Assembly (NCBI GenBank): GCA_963770375.1
Contig: CAVYPM010000028.1
Coordinates: 496,001-560,000, forward strand
Length of the DNA: 64,000 bases
Direction: 5' to 3'
Source: DASVBE01 sp963770375
GTDB lineage: Bacteria > Actinomycetota > Actinomycetes > Streptosporangiales > Streptosporangiaceae
The translations under genes and the position numbers were made by a program. Below, piece after piece: positions 7,911-17,429 of this stretch. Within the stretch, counting starts at the first letter, position 1. Every line of letters begins with the position of its first letter. The notes beneath the pieces were generated by a model. The model saw only the letters and a program-made list of their open reading frames with translations. It did not search any database and was not told the DNA's origin.

Positions 7911-9149
7911 GTGCCGCAGAGCCAGACGCGCTGGCTGCGTACCCGCTTCTACCTCAACGCGCACCGGCACGAGCTGGCGCTGGCCGCCCAGGACCTGTAC
8001 CCGGCCGCCTGGCGGGTGGCGGGCACGCCGTTACTGGCCGGGCCCGGCTGGCTGCCCGGCGCCCCGGTCCCGCTGGACCGGGTCACGCTGACCTGGCGGC
8101 CCGGCCGGCATCGCAAGGGCACCGACGGCACCGGCCCGGAGTCGGCCGCGATCCGGCCGCCGGCCAGCGACCGCGGCGAGCCGTTCGCCTCCTACTCCGC
8201 CGCGCTCGGCGCGCTGGCCAGGCCCGGGCTGTACGAGAACCGGCTCTGCTACCGGCTGCTGGACGCGGCCGCCTCCCCCGCCGCCGCGCACCTGGCCTTC
8301 GGCGAGGGCAGCTACTTCGAGATGATCAACATCTCGGAAGCCGTGGCGCACGAGTACGCCGCTGCGGTGCTGGACCGCCCGCACCCGGCCGGACCCGGGC
8401 CCGGGTCCGGCTTCTGCGCGGCGCCGGTGCACGGCGAACTGCCGGTGGCCATCTCGCTGACCGGCAATCCCGGCGCGGCCAGCACGCTGCCGCTGCGCAC
8501 CAGGATCGGCAACCCGGCCGACCCGCGGCGGCGGCCGGTGATGACCGCGGTCACCACGCTGACCCTGCGCGCGGACCGGGACGCGGGCGAGGCCAGCATG
8601 GTCCTGCTGTGGCGGGACCCGTCCCAGGTGGCCAGCGGCGGCGGGCTGTACCAGGTGGCCCCGGCCGGGATGTTCCAGCCGTCGCATGACGCGCCGTGGA
8701 ACCTGGCCAACGACTTCTCGCTGTGGCGGGCCATCGTCCGGGAGCTGGCCGAGGAGCTGCTCGGCCGCGGCGAGGACTACGGCAGCGCCGGCGCTTCGAT
8801 CGACTACGACGCCTGGCCGCTGTACGCGGCGCTGTCCCGGGCCCGCCAGGCCGGGCAGGCCCGTGTGTTCTGGCTGGGCATGGGCGTGGACCCGCTCAGC
8901 CTGGCGGCCGACCAGCTGACCGTTCTCGTGCTCGACGCGCCCGTGTTCGACGAGCTGTTCGGCTCGCTGGTGCACGCCAACGAGGAGGGCCGGGTGGTGG
9001 CCAGGGAGCCAGACGCCGGACCTGGCGCGGCCGCCGGGGTCGGCTTCACCGCGGAGAACGTCAAGCGGTACAGCAGCGACGAGCCGATCGTGCCGGCCAG
9101 CGCCGCGCTGCTGCGCCTGGCCTGGGAGCACCGCGATCTGCTGTGCTAG
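7911..9149 (+). CDS. Uncharacterised protein with Nudix-like C-terminal signature
   Basis: 412 residues from GTG 7911, which has a strong GGAGGA ribosome site 5 bases upstream. The frame is open further upstream but is not protein-like there. The N-terminal part contains LRTRFYLNAHRHELALAAQD; the middle is LAFGEGSYFEMINISE. The stretch from about 250 to 290 ends in RELAEELLG (Arg277), which resembles the REUXEE core of a Nudix box. I recall similar C-terminal regions in actinobacterial proteins that carry an N-terminal helix-turn-helix; none is seen here. It lies just before the alanyl-tRNA synthetase paralogue. Function unknown. Confidence 0.6.
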   Translation: MPQSQTRWLRTRFYLNAHRHELALAAQDLYPAAWRVAGTPLLAGPGWLPGAPVPLDRVTLTWRPGRHRKGTDGTGPESAAIRPPASDRGEPFASYSAALGALARPGLYENRLCYRLLDAAASPAAAHLAFGEGSYFEMINISEAVAHEYAAAVLDRPHPAGPGPGSGFCAAPVHGELPVAISLTGNPGAASTLPLRTRIGNPADPRRRPVMTAVTTLTLRADRDAGEASMVLLWRDPSQVASGGGLYQVAPAGMFQPSHDAPWNLANDFSLWRAIVRELAEELLGRGEDYGSAGASIDYDAWPLYAALSRARQAGQARVFWLGMGVDPLSLAADQLTVLVLDAPVFDELFGSLVHANEEGRVVAREPDAGPGAAAGVGFTAENVKRYSSDEPIVPASAALLRLAWEHRDLLC

Positions 9150-9238
9150 CTGGCGAGCGCGGGCCGCATGAGCGCTGCCTGCTGCTAGCGCTCGCGCGGG
9201 CCGGAAAACCAGTTCACCGCGGAATGGCCCGGCCGTCG

Positions 9239-9244
9239 AATACT
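9239..9244 (+). promoter_or_regulatory. -10-like box for the alaS paralogue
   Basis: AATACT ends 6 bases before the ATG at 9251, with no ribosome site between. This fits a leaderless transcript. The first base departs from TAnnnT, so confidence is low. Confidence 0.35.
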
Positions 9245-9250
9245 GACGTC

Positions 9251-11901
9251 ATGACCAGACCGGTGAGCAGCGACGACATCCGCGAGACGTTCCTGCGGTT
9301 CTTTACCGCACGGCAGCACCTCCGGATCGCCGCCGCCTCGGTTGTCCCGGTCGGCGACCCGACCCTGCTGTACGTCAACGCGGGCATGGCCCCGCTCAAG
9401 CCGTACTTCACCGGCGAGGCGATCCCGCCCGCGCCGGATCTGTGCAACATCCAGCCGTGCGTCCGCACGATCGACATCGAGGACGTCGGCGACCGGCACC
9501 ACCTGACGTTCTTCGAGATGCTGGGCAGCTGGTCGGTGGACCACTACGGCCGGGAGCGGGCCGTGGAGCTGGCCTGGGACCTGCTGACCAGCGGGTTCGG
9601 GTTCGCGCCCGGCCAGCTGTACGTGACCGTCTACGCGGGCGACAGCCGCCGGGGCGTGCCGCCGGACGAGGTCAGCGCGGCGGCGTGGGAGCGGACCGGC
9701 GTGCCCCGCGATCACATCGTCTGGCTGGGCGAGGACAACTTCTGGACGGCCGGGGAGACCGGCCCGTGCGGTCCGTGCACCGAGGTGTTCTTCGACACAG
9801 GACCGGGGAACGGGCCCGCGTACCAGCCGGGCGGCGAGTTCGACACCGCGGGCCGGTACATCGAGATCTGGAACGCGGGCGTGTTCATCGAGTACCAGCG
9901 GCGGGCGTCCGGGGAGCTCGAGCCGCTGCGGTTCGCCAGCGTGGACACCGGCTCCGGGCTCGAGCGGATGGCGATGGTGCTGCAGGGCCGCGAGTCCGTG
10001 TACGAGACCGACGTGTTCGCGCCGGTCACCGCGGCGGCCCGGGCGGTGCTCGGCAGCGCGGCGGCGGAGCGTGACGTCCGGGTGGTGGCGGACCACGTCC
10101 GGTCGGCGGCGTTCATCCTGGGCGAGGGCGTGACCCCGTCAAACGAGGGCCGCGGATACATCCCGCGGCGGCTGCTGCGCACCGCGATCGCGCACGCGGT
10201 CCGGGCCTCAAGCAGCGCGTCCGGCCTGCGGGAGGTGGCCAGCGCGGCGATCGGCGTGCTCGGCCCGCACTACCCGGCGCTGGCCGCGCAGCACGGCACG
10301 GTGCTCGCGCTGCTGGACGCCGAGCAGCGTGACTTCGGCGCGGTCGTGCGCCGCGGCCTGGATCAGCTCGCCGCGCTGGGCACCGGCCCTGGCGGCCAGG
10401 TGTCCGCGCAGGATGCGTTCACCCTGCACGCGACCCACGGCCTGCCGGTCGACCTGATCAGGGATTTCGCGGCGGGCCGCGGCGGCTCGGTGGACGAGGC
10501 CGGGTTCGCGCGGCTGCAGGCCGAGCACCGGGAGCGGTCCCGGGCCACCGGCGGCCGCGGCGACGAGCGGGATGGCGGGCCCGGCCCGGACGGCCCCGGC
10601 CTGGAAGGCCCCGCCCCGGCGGCGCTGCGCACGGTCGCGGCGTCCGGGCCGCCGCCGACGGAGTTCCTCGGCTACGGCCAGATCAGCGCGACCGGGCGGC
10701 TGCTCGCGCTGGCGAGCCTGGACGGCCAGCCGGTCACCGGCCTGGCCGCGGGCGAGCGCGGCCTGGTGGTGCGCGGACCGGACCCCGTTCTACGCGGAGG
10801 GCGGCGGCCAGGTCGGCGACACCGGCGAGCTGACCACGCCAGGCGGCTCAGCGGCCGTCCTGGACACCCAGTCCGCGGACGGGCGGTACGTGCATCTGGT
10901 CGAGGTCGACAAGCGGCGAGCTGCGGGCTGGTGACACCGCGGAGCTGACCGTGGACGCGGACCGGCGGCGCGCGACGGCGCGCAACCACTCCGCGACCCA
11001 CCTGCTGCACGCGGCGCTGCGCCAGGTGCTCGGCCCGGCGACCCGGCAGGCGGGCTCGCTGGTCGCGCCGGGCCGGCTGCGGTTCGACTTCACCGCCCCG
11101 CGGCCGCCCAGCCGGGCCGAGCTGGACCAGGCGGAGCGGCTGGTCAACGCCGAGGTGCTGGCCAACGCGGACCGGCGCACCGACGTCCGGCCGTACGCGG
11201 ACGCGGTCGGCAGCGGCGCGATCGCATTCTTCGGGGACAGCTACGGCGACCAGGTCCGGGTCGTGTCGTTCGGCGGGTTCTCCGCCGAGCTGTGCGGCGG
11301 CACGCACGTCACGCGAACCGCGGAGATCGGGCTGTTCCGCATCGTCAGCGAGGGCAGCATCGGCGCCGGGGTGCGCCGCATCGAGGCGCTGACCGGCGAT
11401 GCGGCGGTGGGCTGGACGCTGGACCGGGACCGGCTGCTGGCCGACGCGGCGGCCCGGCTGCGGGTGCCGCCCGAGCAGCTGCCGGACCGGGTCAGCGCGC
11501 TGGCCGCGCGCGGCCAGCGCCGCCGGCCCGCGCCGTCCGGGCCGCTGGCCGGCCCCGGGGACGTGGCGGTCAGCGGGTCCGGCACCCGGTACGTGGTCGC
11601 CACCAGCCCGGACGGCGACCTGCCCGGGCTGCCCGCCGCGGCCCGGCGGCTGAGCGGCGAGCTGGACGCGCTGGCGATCGTGCTGCTGCCCGGCGCGGGC
11701 AACGGCGGCCTGCGGGTCGGCGTGGCGGTGCCGCCCGGCCTGGCGGCGGCGCTGGACGCCCGCCGGGAGCTGGACCGGGTGCTCGCGGTGACCGGCGGGC
11801 GGGGCGGCGGCAGCGCCGTGTTCGCCCAGGGCGGGGGGCTGGAGCTGACCGACCCTGGCGAGGTGACCAGCCGGATAACGGATGCGTACTCCCATTCCTG
11901 A
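9251..11901 (+). CDS. Alanyl-tRNA synthetase paralogue, two frameshifts
   Basis: A class II alanyl-tRNA synthetase of about 880 residues once two frame changes are bridged. Frame one (from 9251) carries the catalytic core: NAGMAPLKPYF, HHLTFFEMLGSWS and the motif-3-like DTGSGLERMAM. The frame slips by one base near 10785; frame two carries TPFYAEGGGQVGDTGEL. It slips again near 10913, and frame three carries the editing-domain HSATHLLH and CGGTH zinc motifs and the C-terminal domain. Motifs are complete, so catalysis would be possible if the frameshifts are sequence errors. The divergent core and a position away from normal alaS partners suggest a second copy; the housekeeping alaS is not visible here. 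Confidence 0.75.
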
Positions 11902-12109
11902 CAGAAGCTGTGCCAGCCCGCTCGCTCCCGGGCCGCTGGACACGGCGCCTTCCCTCCTCACTCCCTGCGTCGCTCCTTCGTCGCTCCTCGTTCGCTCGTC
12001 AGTCCAGGCGCCGTCGCGGCCCTCCCGCTCGCTCGGGGTCGGCTGCGCCGACGGGCCGTCCTGGCGTTCAGGGGGGTTTCGGCTTGCGGGCACGTGGGAG
12101 GCTGAGACC
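11902..12109. repeat. CGCTC-rich low-complexity intergenic stretch
   Basis: Between the alaS paralogue and the next regulator there are many short repeats of the type CGCTC, TCGCTCC and TTCGCTCGTC, densest at about 11960-12040. No gene or dyad promoter is recognisable. A GGGAGG near 12096 serves the next start. Confidence 0.45.
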
Positions 12110-13297
12110 GTGCAGGCGCTACCGGAGACCGGCGTGGCGCGGCCGGTCAGCGAGGAGACGATCCGCAGTCTCGAGGCGTCGATGAGCGACCTCGGCGCGG
12201 CCGCCATCGCCTCGATGGAGTCCCGGCTGCCCTGGTACCGCCGGATGTCGGCGGAGCACCGGTCGTGGCTGGGCCTGGTGGCGCAGGCGGGCGTGGCGGC
12301 GTTCGTGGACTGGGTGAAGCACCCGGGGCGCGGGCGGCCCGCGGTGGCCGGGGAGATCTTCGGCACCGCGCCGCGCGAGCTGGCCCGTGCGGTCAGCCTG
12401 CAGCATGCGGTGGAGATGATGCGGGTCATCATCGACGTGGTCGAGGCCCAGGTGCCGCAGCTGGCCGCGCCGGGCAACGAGGCCGCGCTGCGCGAGGCCG
12501 TGCTGCGCTACACCCGGGAGGTGGCGTTCGCCGCGGCCCAGGTGTACGCGCGGACCGCGGAGGCCCGCGGCGCGTGGGACGCCCGGCTCGAGGCGCTGGT
12601 CGTCGACTCACTGGTGCGGGGCGAGACCGACGAGGGCCTGGGGTCCTGGGCGTCGGCGCTGAACTGGTCGTCCGCGCCGGTGTCGGTGATCGCCGGCCAC
12701 GCGGACCCGGGCACCGAGCCGGAGGGGCTGATCGACGAGCTGCGCGCGATCGCCCGGCGGGCCCGGCTCGACCTGCTGGCCGGAGTGCACGGGAGCCGGC
12801 TGGTGGTGGTGATCGGGGGCACCGACGAGCCGATGCGCGCGGCCAGCCAGCTGGCCGGGCGGTTTGGCCCCGGCGCGGTGGTGGTCGGCCCGCCCGTGCC
12901 GGACCTGCCGTCGGCCACGGTGTCGGCGGGCGCGGCGCTGGCCGGGCTGCGTGCGGCCGCCGCCTGGCCGGAGGCACCGCGCCCGGTGGAGGCCGCCGAC
13001 CTGCTGCCGGAGCGGGCGCTGGACGGCGATCAGGCGGCCCGCCGGGAACTGATCGAGGATGTGTACGAGCCGCTGCTGGCCGGGGGCAGCGCTTTGGTCG
13101 ACACCGTCACCACCTTCCTGGAGCAGGGCAGCTCGCTGATCGACACCGCACGGATGCTGTTCGTCCACCCGAACACGGTGCGTTACCGCTTGCGCCGGGC
13201 CGGTGAGCTGACTGGCCTGCTGCCGACCAACGGCCGGGACGCGTTCGCGCTCTGGATGGCCATCGTCTACGGGCGGCTAGCGGGCAAGGACACGTGA
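12110..13297 (+). CDS. PucR/CdaR-type helix-turn-helix regulator of the fab locus (Rv2242-like)
   Basis: 395 residues from GTG 12110, with GGGAGG 8 bases upstream. The C-terminus has the PucR-type helix-turn-helix (LIDTARMLFVHPNTVRYRLRRAGELTG), and the middle has the GGDEF-like domain seen in this family. Its place between aceE and fabD equals that of Rv2242 in M. tuberculosis and of the fatty-acid regulator FasR in Streptomyces, as I remember them. It probably activates the downstream fab operon. It may sense an acyl-CoA or acyl-ACP, but nothing in the sequence names the ligand. The stop lies 86 bases before fabD. Confidence 0.8.
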   Translation: MQALPETGVARPVSEETIRSLEASMSDLGAAAIASMESRLPWYRRMSAEHRSWLGLVAQAGVAAFVDWVKHPGRGRPAVAGEIFGTAPRELARAVSLQHAVEMMRVIIDVVEAQVPQLAAPGNEAALREAVLRYTREVAFAAAQVYARTAEARGAWDARLEALVVDSLVRGETDEGLGSWASALNWSSAPVSVIAGHADPGTEPEGLIDELRAIARRARLDLLAGVHGSRLVVVIGGTDEPMRAASQLAGRFGPGAVVVGPPVPDLPSATVSAGAALAGLRAAAAWPEAPRPVEAADLLPERALDGDQAARRELIEDVYEPLLAGGSALVDTVTTFLEQGSSLIDTARMLFVHPNTVRYRLRRAGELTGLLPTNGRDAFALWMAIVYGRLAGKDT

Positions 13298-13383
13298 ATT
13301 GTAGGTTTCGTACAGCAGACCGGCGCAAAAGTTCGTGCGGTTCGTCATTCGTATAGCGGACTCCTACAGTGCACGCTTGGGTG

Positions 13384-14335
13384 ATGCTGCTGATCACTGC
13401 CCCCGGCCAGGGCGCCCAGGCCCCGGGGTTCCTGTCCGCCTGGCTGGAACTGCCCGGCTGGGCCGACCGTCTGGGGGCCTGGTCGGAGCTGGCCGGGTGT
13501 GACCTGATCCGGGCCGGCACCACGGCTGGCGCGGACGAGATCAGGGATACCGCGGTGGCGCAGCCGCTGCTGGTCGCGGCGGCCGTTTCCGCTGCGGAGG
13601 AGCTGTTCGGCGGGCTTTCCGCGGCCCCGGAGAAGGCCGGCGGGGTGGCCGGGCACAGCGTCGGCGAGCTGGCCGCGGGCGCGATCGCGTCGGTGATCAG
13701 CCCGGCGGACGCGATGCGGCTGATCGGGATCCGCGGCCGGGCGATGGCCAAGGCCGCCGCGGTCACGGACACCGGGATGACCGCGGTGCTCGGCGGGGCC
13801 GAGGATGACGTGCTGGCGAGCATCGAGAAGCACGGGCTGACCCCGGCGAACGTCAACGCCGCCGGGCAGATCGTGGCCGCCGGGACCATGGACGAGCTGG
13901 CCGCGTTCGCCGCGGACCCGCCGGCCGGGGCCCGGCTGCGGCCGCTGGCGGTGGCCGGCGCGTTCCACACCCGGCATATGGAGCCCGGCCGTGGCCGAGC
14001 TGGAGGCGGCCACCGCGGACATGGATGTGCACGACCCGGCGCTGCCGCTGCTGTCCAACCGGGACGGCGCGGTGGTCGCCTCCGGGGCGGACTGGATCGA
14101 CCGGATCGTCAACCAGGTCAGCGCCCCGGTCCGGTGGGACAAGTGCATGGCCACGATGGCCGGGATGGGGATCACCGCGCTGATCGAGCTGCCGCCCGCG
14201 GGTACGCTGACCGGGCTGGCCCGGCGGGCGCTGCCCGGCGTTCAGCTGCTCGCCCTGAAGACCCCTGATGACCTGGCCGCGGCCCGGCAGCTGATCGCCG
14301 AGCACGGCCCGGGCGGCGCCGGAAGCAGCCAATGA
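13384..14335 (+). CDS. fabD: Malonyl-CoA:ACP transacylase, one frameshift
   Basis: Transfers malonyl from CoA to ACP to supply the type II fatty acid synthase. The start ATG 13384 (MLLITAPGQGAQ) matches the actinobacterial FabD N-terminus. The catalytic serine sits in GHSVGELAAG and the catalytic histidine region is GAFHTRH. The frame breaks near 13986: GAGCCCGG appears where GAGCCGG would keep the frame, and the other frame continues with AVAELEAATADMDVH to IELPPAGTLTGL. Total length about 316 residues, normal for FabD. It overlaps or abuts fabH. Extra C in a CCC run is the likely cause. Confidence 0.9.
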
Positions 14336-14349
14336 AAGGCAGGCCCCAC

Positions 14350-15316
14350 ATGCGCGTATCCCAGGGTGCTCCGGGCGCCCGGATCCTGGCCTTCGGCGGC
14401 TACCAGCCTGCCCGGTCGGTGACCAACGACGAGCTGGCCCAGACCATGGACACCAACGACGAGTGGATCAGGTCCCGGGTCGGCATCGCCAGCCGCCGGA
14501 TCGCCGCGCCGGACGAGAGCGTGGCGGACATGGCCTGCGCGGCGGGCGGCAAGGCGCTGGCCGGCAGCGGGCTGTCCCCGTCGGACATCGACCTGGTGAT
14601 CGTGGCCACCTGCACGCCGGAGACCCAGATCCCGAACGTGGCCGCCACGGTGGCCCGGCGGCTCGGCATCATCGCGCCCGGCGCCTACGACCTGAACGCG
14701 GCGTGCGCCGGGTTCTGCTACGCACTGGCCTCGGCCAGCGACGCGATCCGCACCGGCTCCGCCGGTCACGTGCTGGTCATCGGCGCAGAGAAGCTGTCCC
14801 AGTGGGTCGACTGGACCGACCGGTCGACGGCGATCATCTTCGCGGACGGGGCCGGCGCGGCGGTGGTCGGGCCAGCTTCCGAGGAGACCGGGCCCGGCAT
14901 CGGGCCTGTCGTGTGGGGCAGCGCCGGCGACATGGCCGAGCGGATCTACGTGAAGGACCGCAACTCGTTCATCCACCAGGACGGCCAGGCCGTGTTCCGG
15001 TGGGCGACCACGGCGCTGCACCCGGTCGCTAAAGCAGGCGTGCGCGGCCGCCGGGATGGACCCGGCCGAGCTGACCGCGTTCGTGCCGCACCAGGCCAAC
15101 CTGCGCATCATCGAGGCGATCGCCCGCAAGCTGGGCGCGCCGCAGGCGAAGGTGGCCGACGATATCGTGACCGCGGGTAACACCTCGTCTGCCTCGATCC
15201 CCCTGGCGCTGTCCCGGATGATCGAGCGCGACGAGGTGGTCTCCGGGGACACCGCACTGCTGATCGGCTTCGGCGCGGGCATCTGCTACGCGGCGCAGGT
15301 CGTCAGGCTGCCCTGA
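14350..15316 (+). CDS. fabH: 3-oxoacyl-ACP synthase III, one frameshift
   Basis: Condenses an acyl-CoA primer with malonyl-ACP, the first step of fatty acid elongation. The catalytic cysteine is in NAACAGFCYAL, the histidine in HQANLRIIEAI and the asparagine in AGNTSSASIPL. The frame breaks near 15033, where GCTAAAGCAG replaces the expected GCTAAGCAG; the second frame resumes with QACAAAGMDPAELTAFVPHQAN. Length about 322 residues, normal. Start chosen at ATG 14350 (MRVSQGAPGARIL) behind an AAAGG; ATG 14332, overlapping the fabD stop, is an alternative. Confidence 0.9.
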
Positions 15317-15402
15317 CGGCGCCCTCATCCGGGGGCCGGGCGGTCCCTGGATGAGGGTGGGGCCGGCTATCAACGAACACATCGCTAAGGAGACACGGGC
15401 AC

Positions 15403-15657
15403 ATGGCCATGACCGACCAGGAAATTCTGACCGGCCTCGGCGAGATCATCGACGAGGTGGCCGGCGTCCCGGCCGAGGAAGTCACCCCCGAGAAGTCGTT
15501 CGTCGACGACCTCGACATCGACTCGCTGTCGATGGTGGAGATCGCGGTGGCGGCGCAGGACAAGTTCGGCGTCGAGATCCCCGATGACCAGCTCAAGGAC
15601 CTGACCACCGTCCAGGACGTGATCGAGTTCGTCCGGAAGGCGGAGGCTTCCGCCTGA
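15403..15657 (+). CDS. acpP: Acyl carrier protein
   Basis: 84-residue carrier of growing acyl chains. The phosphopantetheine serine is Ser41 in DIDSLSMVEI. The protein is acidic with the typical four-helix pattern. Start ATG 15403, with AAGGAG about 10 bases upstream. It sits between fabH and fabF in the canonical fabD-fabH-acpP-fabF order, and its length is close to Streptomyces AcpP, lacking the long C-terminal tail of mycobacterial AcpM. Confidence 0.95.
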   Translation: MAMTDQEILTGLGEIIDEVAGVPAEEVTPEKSFVDDLDIDSLSMVEIAVAAQDKFGVEIPDDQLKDLTTVQDVIEFVRKAEASA

Positions 15658-15735
15658 CCTGGGGAGACGCCAGCGCGGCGTCCCGGCGGGAGGGCCGGGG
15701 CGCCGCGCCGCACCCAACCCGAGGAGCACAGTTCG

Positions 15736-16980
15736 ATGGGCACTGACCCGAAAGTTGTCGTCACCGGTCTCGGCGCGATCACCCCGGTGGGCGCCGACAC
15801 CGCCGCGACCTGGGAAGCACTGGTGGCCGGGCGCAGCGGTGTCACGGCCCTGACCGACGACTGGGCCGCCGAGCTGCCCGCGCGGATCGCGGCCTGGGCC
15901 GCGGCCGACCCGGCCACGCTGATGGAGCGGGTGCAGGCCCGCCGGATGGACCGGTGCGAGCAGTTCGCGATGATCGCCGCACGGGAGGCGTGGGCCGACG
16001 CGGGCGCGCCGTCCCCGGAGCCGGAGCGGCTCGGCGTGGTCGTGTCCAGCGGCATCGGCGGGGTCGGCTCGACCCTGGCCGCCTACGACACGCTGAAGGA
16101 GAAGGGCTGGCAGCGGCTGTCGCCGTTTAGCGTGCCGATGCTGATGCCGAACGGCCCGGCCGGGTGGATCGGCATCGAGCTGGGCGCCCGGGCCGGCGTG
16201 CACACAACGGTCAGCGCCTGCGCATCCGGCGCCGAGGCGATCGGCTACGCGATCTCGATGATCCGGTCCGGCCGCGCGGACGTGGTGCTGGCCGGCGGCA
16301 CCGAGGCCGCCATCCTCCAGCTGAACCTGGGCGCGTTCGCCGCGATGCGGGCGCTGTCCACCAGGAACGACGAGCCCGAGCGCGCGTCGCGGCCGTTCGA
16401 CAAGGGCCGGGACGGGTTCGTGCTCGGCGAGGGCGCGGGCATGGTGGTGCTCGAGTCGCAGGAGCACGCCGCCCGCCGTGGGGCGCGGGTGTACGCGGTC
16501 GCGGCCGGGGCCGGGTACTCCAGCGACGCGCACCACATCGCCCAGCCGGAGCCGGACGGCACCGGGATCGTGCTGGCGATCGAGCGGGTGCTGGCCGACG
16601 CGGGCGTGTCACCCGAGCAGGTTGTGCACGTGAACGCGCACGCCACCTCGACGCCCGCGGGCGACGTGGTGGAGGCGCTGGCCATCTCCCGGGCGCTGGG
16701 CGACGCGGCCAGCGGGGTCGTGGTGTCGGCCACCAAGTCGATGACCGGGCACCTGCTCGGCGGGGCCGGCGCGATCGAGTCGGTGGCCGCGATCCTGGCG
16801 CTGCGCGACGGCGTGGCCCCGCCGACCATCAACCTGGAGGACCCGGACGACGACGGCGGGCTGTCGATCGCGCCCGAGGCGCGCGAGCTGCGCGCGCGCA
16901 GCAGCAAGCCGATGGCGGTGCTGAACAACTCGTTCGGGTTCGGCGGGCACAACGTCGCGCTGATCTTCACCGCCGCCTGA
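15736..16980 (+). CDS. fabF: Beta-ketoacyl-ACP synthase II
   Basis: Elongating condensing enzyme of type II fatty acid synthesis; 414 residues. Catalytic Cys162 lies in TTVSACASGAE; the two histidines lie in NAHATSTPAGD and SMTGHLLGGAG. The C-terminal NNSFGFGGHN loop is present. The frame is intact. It is the last member of the fab operon here, and its stop overlaps the start of the VOC-family gene (TGATG). Confidence 0.95.
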   Translation: MGTDPKVVVTGLGAITPVGADTAATWEALVAGRSGVTALTDDWAAELPARIAAWAAADPATLMERVQARRMDRCEQFAMIAAREAWADAGAPSPEPERLGVVVSSGIGGVGSTLAAYDTLKEKGWQRLSPFSVPMLMPNGPAGWIGIELGARAGVHTTVSACASGAEAIGYAISMIRSGRADVVLAGGTEAAILQLNLGAFAAMRALSTRNDEPERASRPFDKGRDGFVLGEGAGMVVLESQEHAARRGARVYAVAAGAGYSSDAHHIAQPEPDGTGIVLAIERVLADAGVSPEQVVHVNAHATSTPAGDVVEALAISRALGDAASGVVVSATKSMTGHLLGGAGAIESVAAILALRDGVAPPTINLEDPDDDGGLSIAPEARELRARSSKPMAVLNNSFGFGGHNVALIFTAA

Positions 16981-17357
16981 TGGCCGGGCGGGAGCCCGGC
17001 GCGCGGCCGGTGCACGGGCAGGTGTGCTACCTGCAGCTGCCCGCGGACGACGTGGCGCACTGCGCTCAGTTCTACGCCGCGGTGTTCGGCTGGGAGTTCG
17101 GGATGCACGGGGGTTCTGAGTTCAGCGCGCCGGGCGTCATCGGGCAGTGGGTGACCGAGCGGAGCGTGGCCGGGGCCGATGCCGGGCCGCTGCTGTGGGT
17201 CTGCGTCGACGGCATCGACGACGCGCTGGCCCAGGCGCAGGTGAACGGCGGGGCGGTCGTGGACCAGCCGTATCAGGACGGCGGGATGCGCTGGCTGGCG
17301 ACGGTACGGGACCCGGCGGGCAGCCTGGTCGGCCTGGTCCAGCTGGGGCCGCGCTGA
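16980..17357 (+). CDS. VOC (glyoxalase/bleomycin-resistance fold) family protein
   Basis: 125 residues with one vicinal-oxygen-chelate module pair: a beta-alpha-beta unit VCYLQLPADDVAHCAQFYAAVFGWEF and the C-terminal ATVRDPAGSLVGLVQLG. The ATG overlaps the fabF stop by one base, so it is translationally coupled to the fab operon. Metal ligands are not fully recognisable, and substrate is unknown. Confidence 0.75.
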   Translation: MAGREPGARPVHGQVCYLQLPADDVAHCAQFYAAVFGWEFGMHGGSEFSAPGVIGQWVTERSVAGADAGPLLWVCVDGIDDALAQAQVNGGAVVDQPYQDGGMRWLATVRDPAGSLVGLVQLGPR

Positions 17358-17361
17358 GACG

Positions 17362-17401
17362 CCGGCCGGCCCCGGCGGCCGGACAGCCCGGGGCCGGCCG
17401 G
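17362..17401. terminator. Bidirectional terminator after the fab operon
   Basis: A perfect 14-bp inverted repeat (17362-17375 with 17388-17401) lies between the convergent VOC and nucleoside hydrolase genes. It could stop transcription from both sides. Confidence 0.75.
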
Positions 17402-17429
17402 TCAGCGCGTTACTCCAGGCAGCGCTCTC

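Noticed and set aside
13298..13383. A defined operator for the PucR-type regulator before fabD
   Set aside because: TATAGC at 13352 and scattered TGTAGG/CCTACA bases are suggestive, but no convincing dyad or spacing was found.
13980..15040. Programmed frameshifting in fabD and fabH
   Set aside because: No slippery heptamer with a downstream structure is apparent, and similar breaks occur in unrelated genes across the window.
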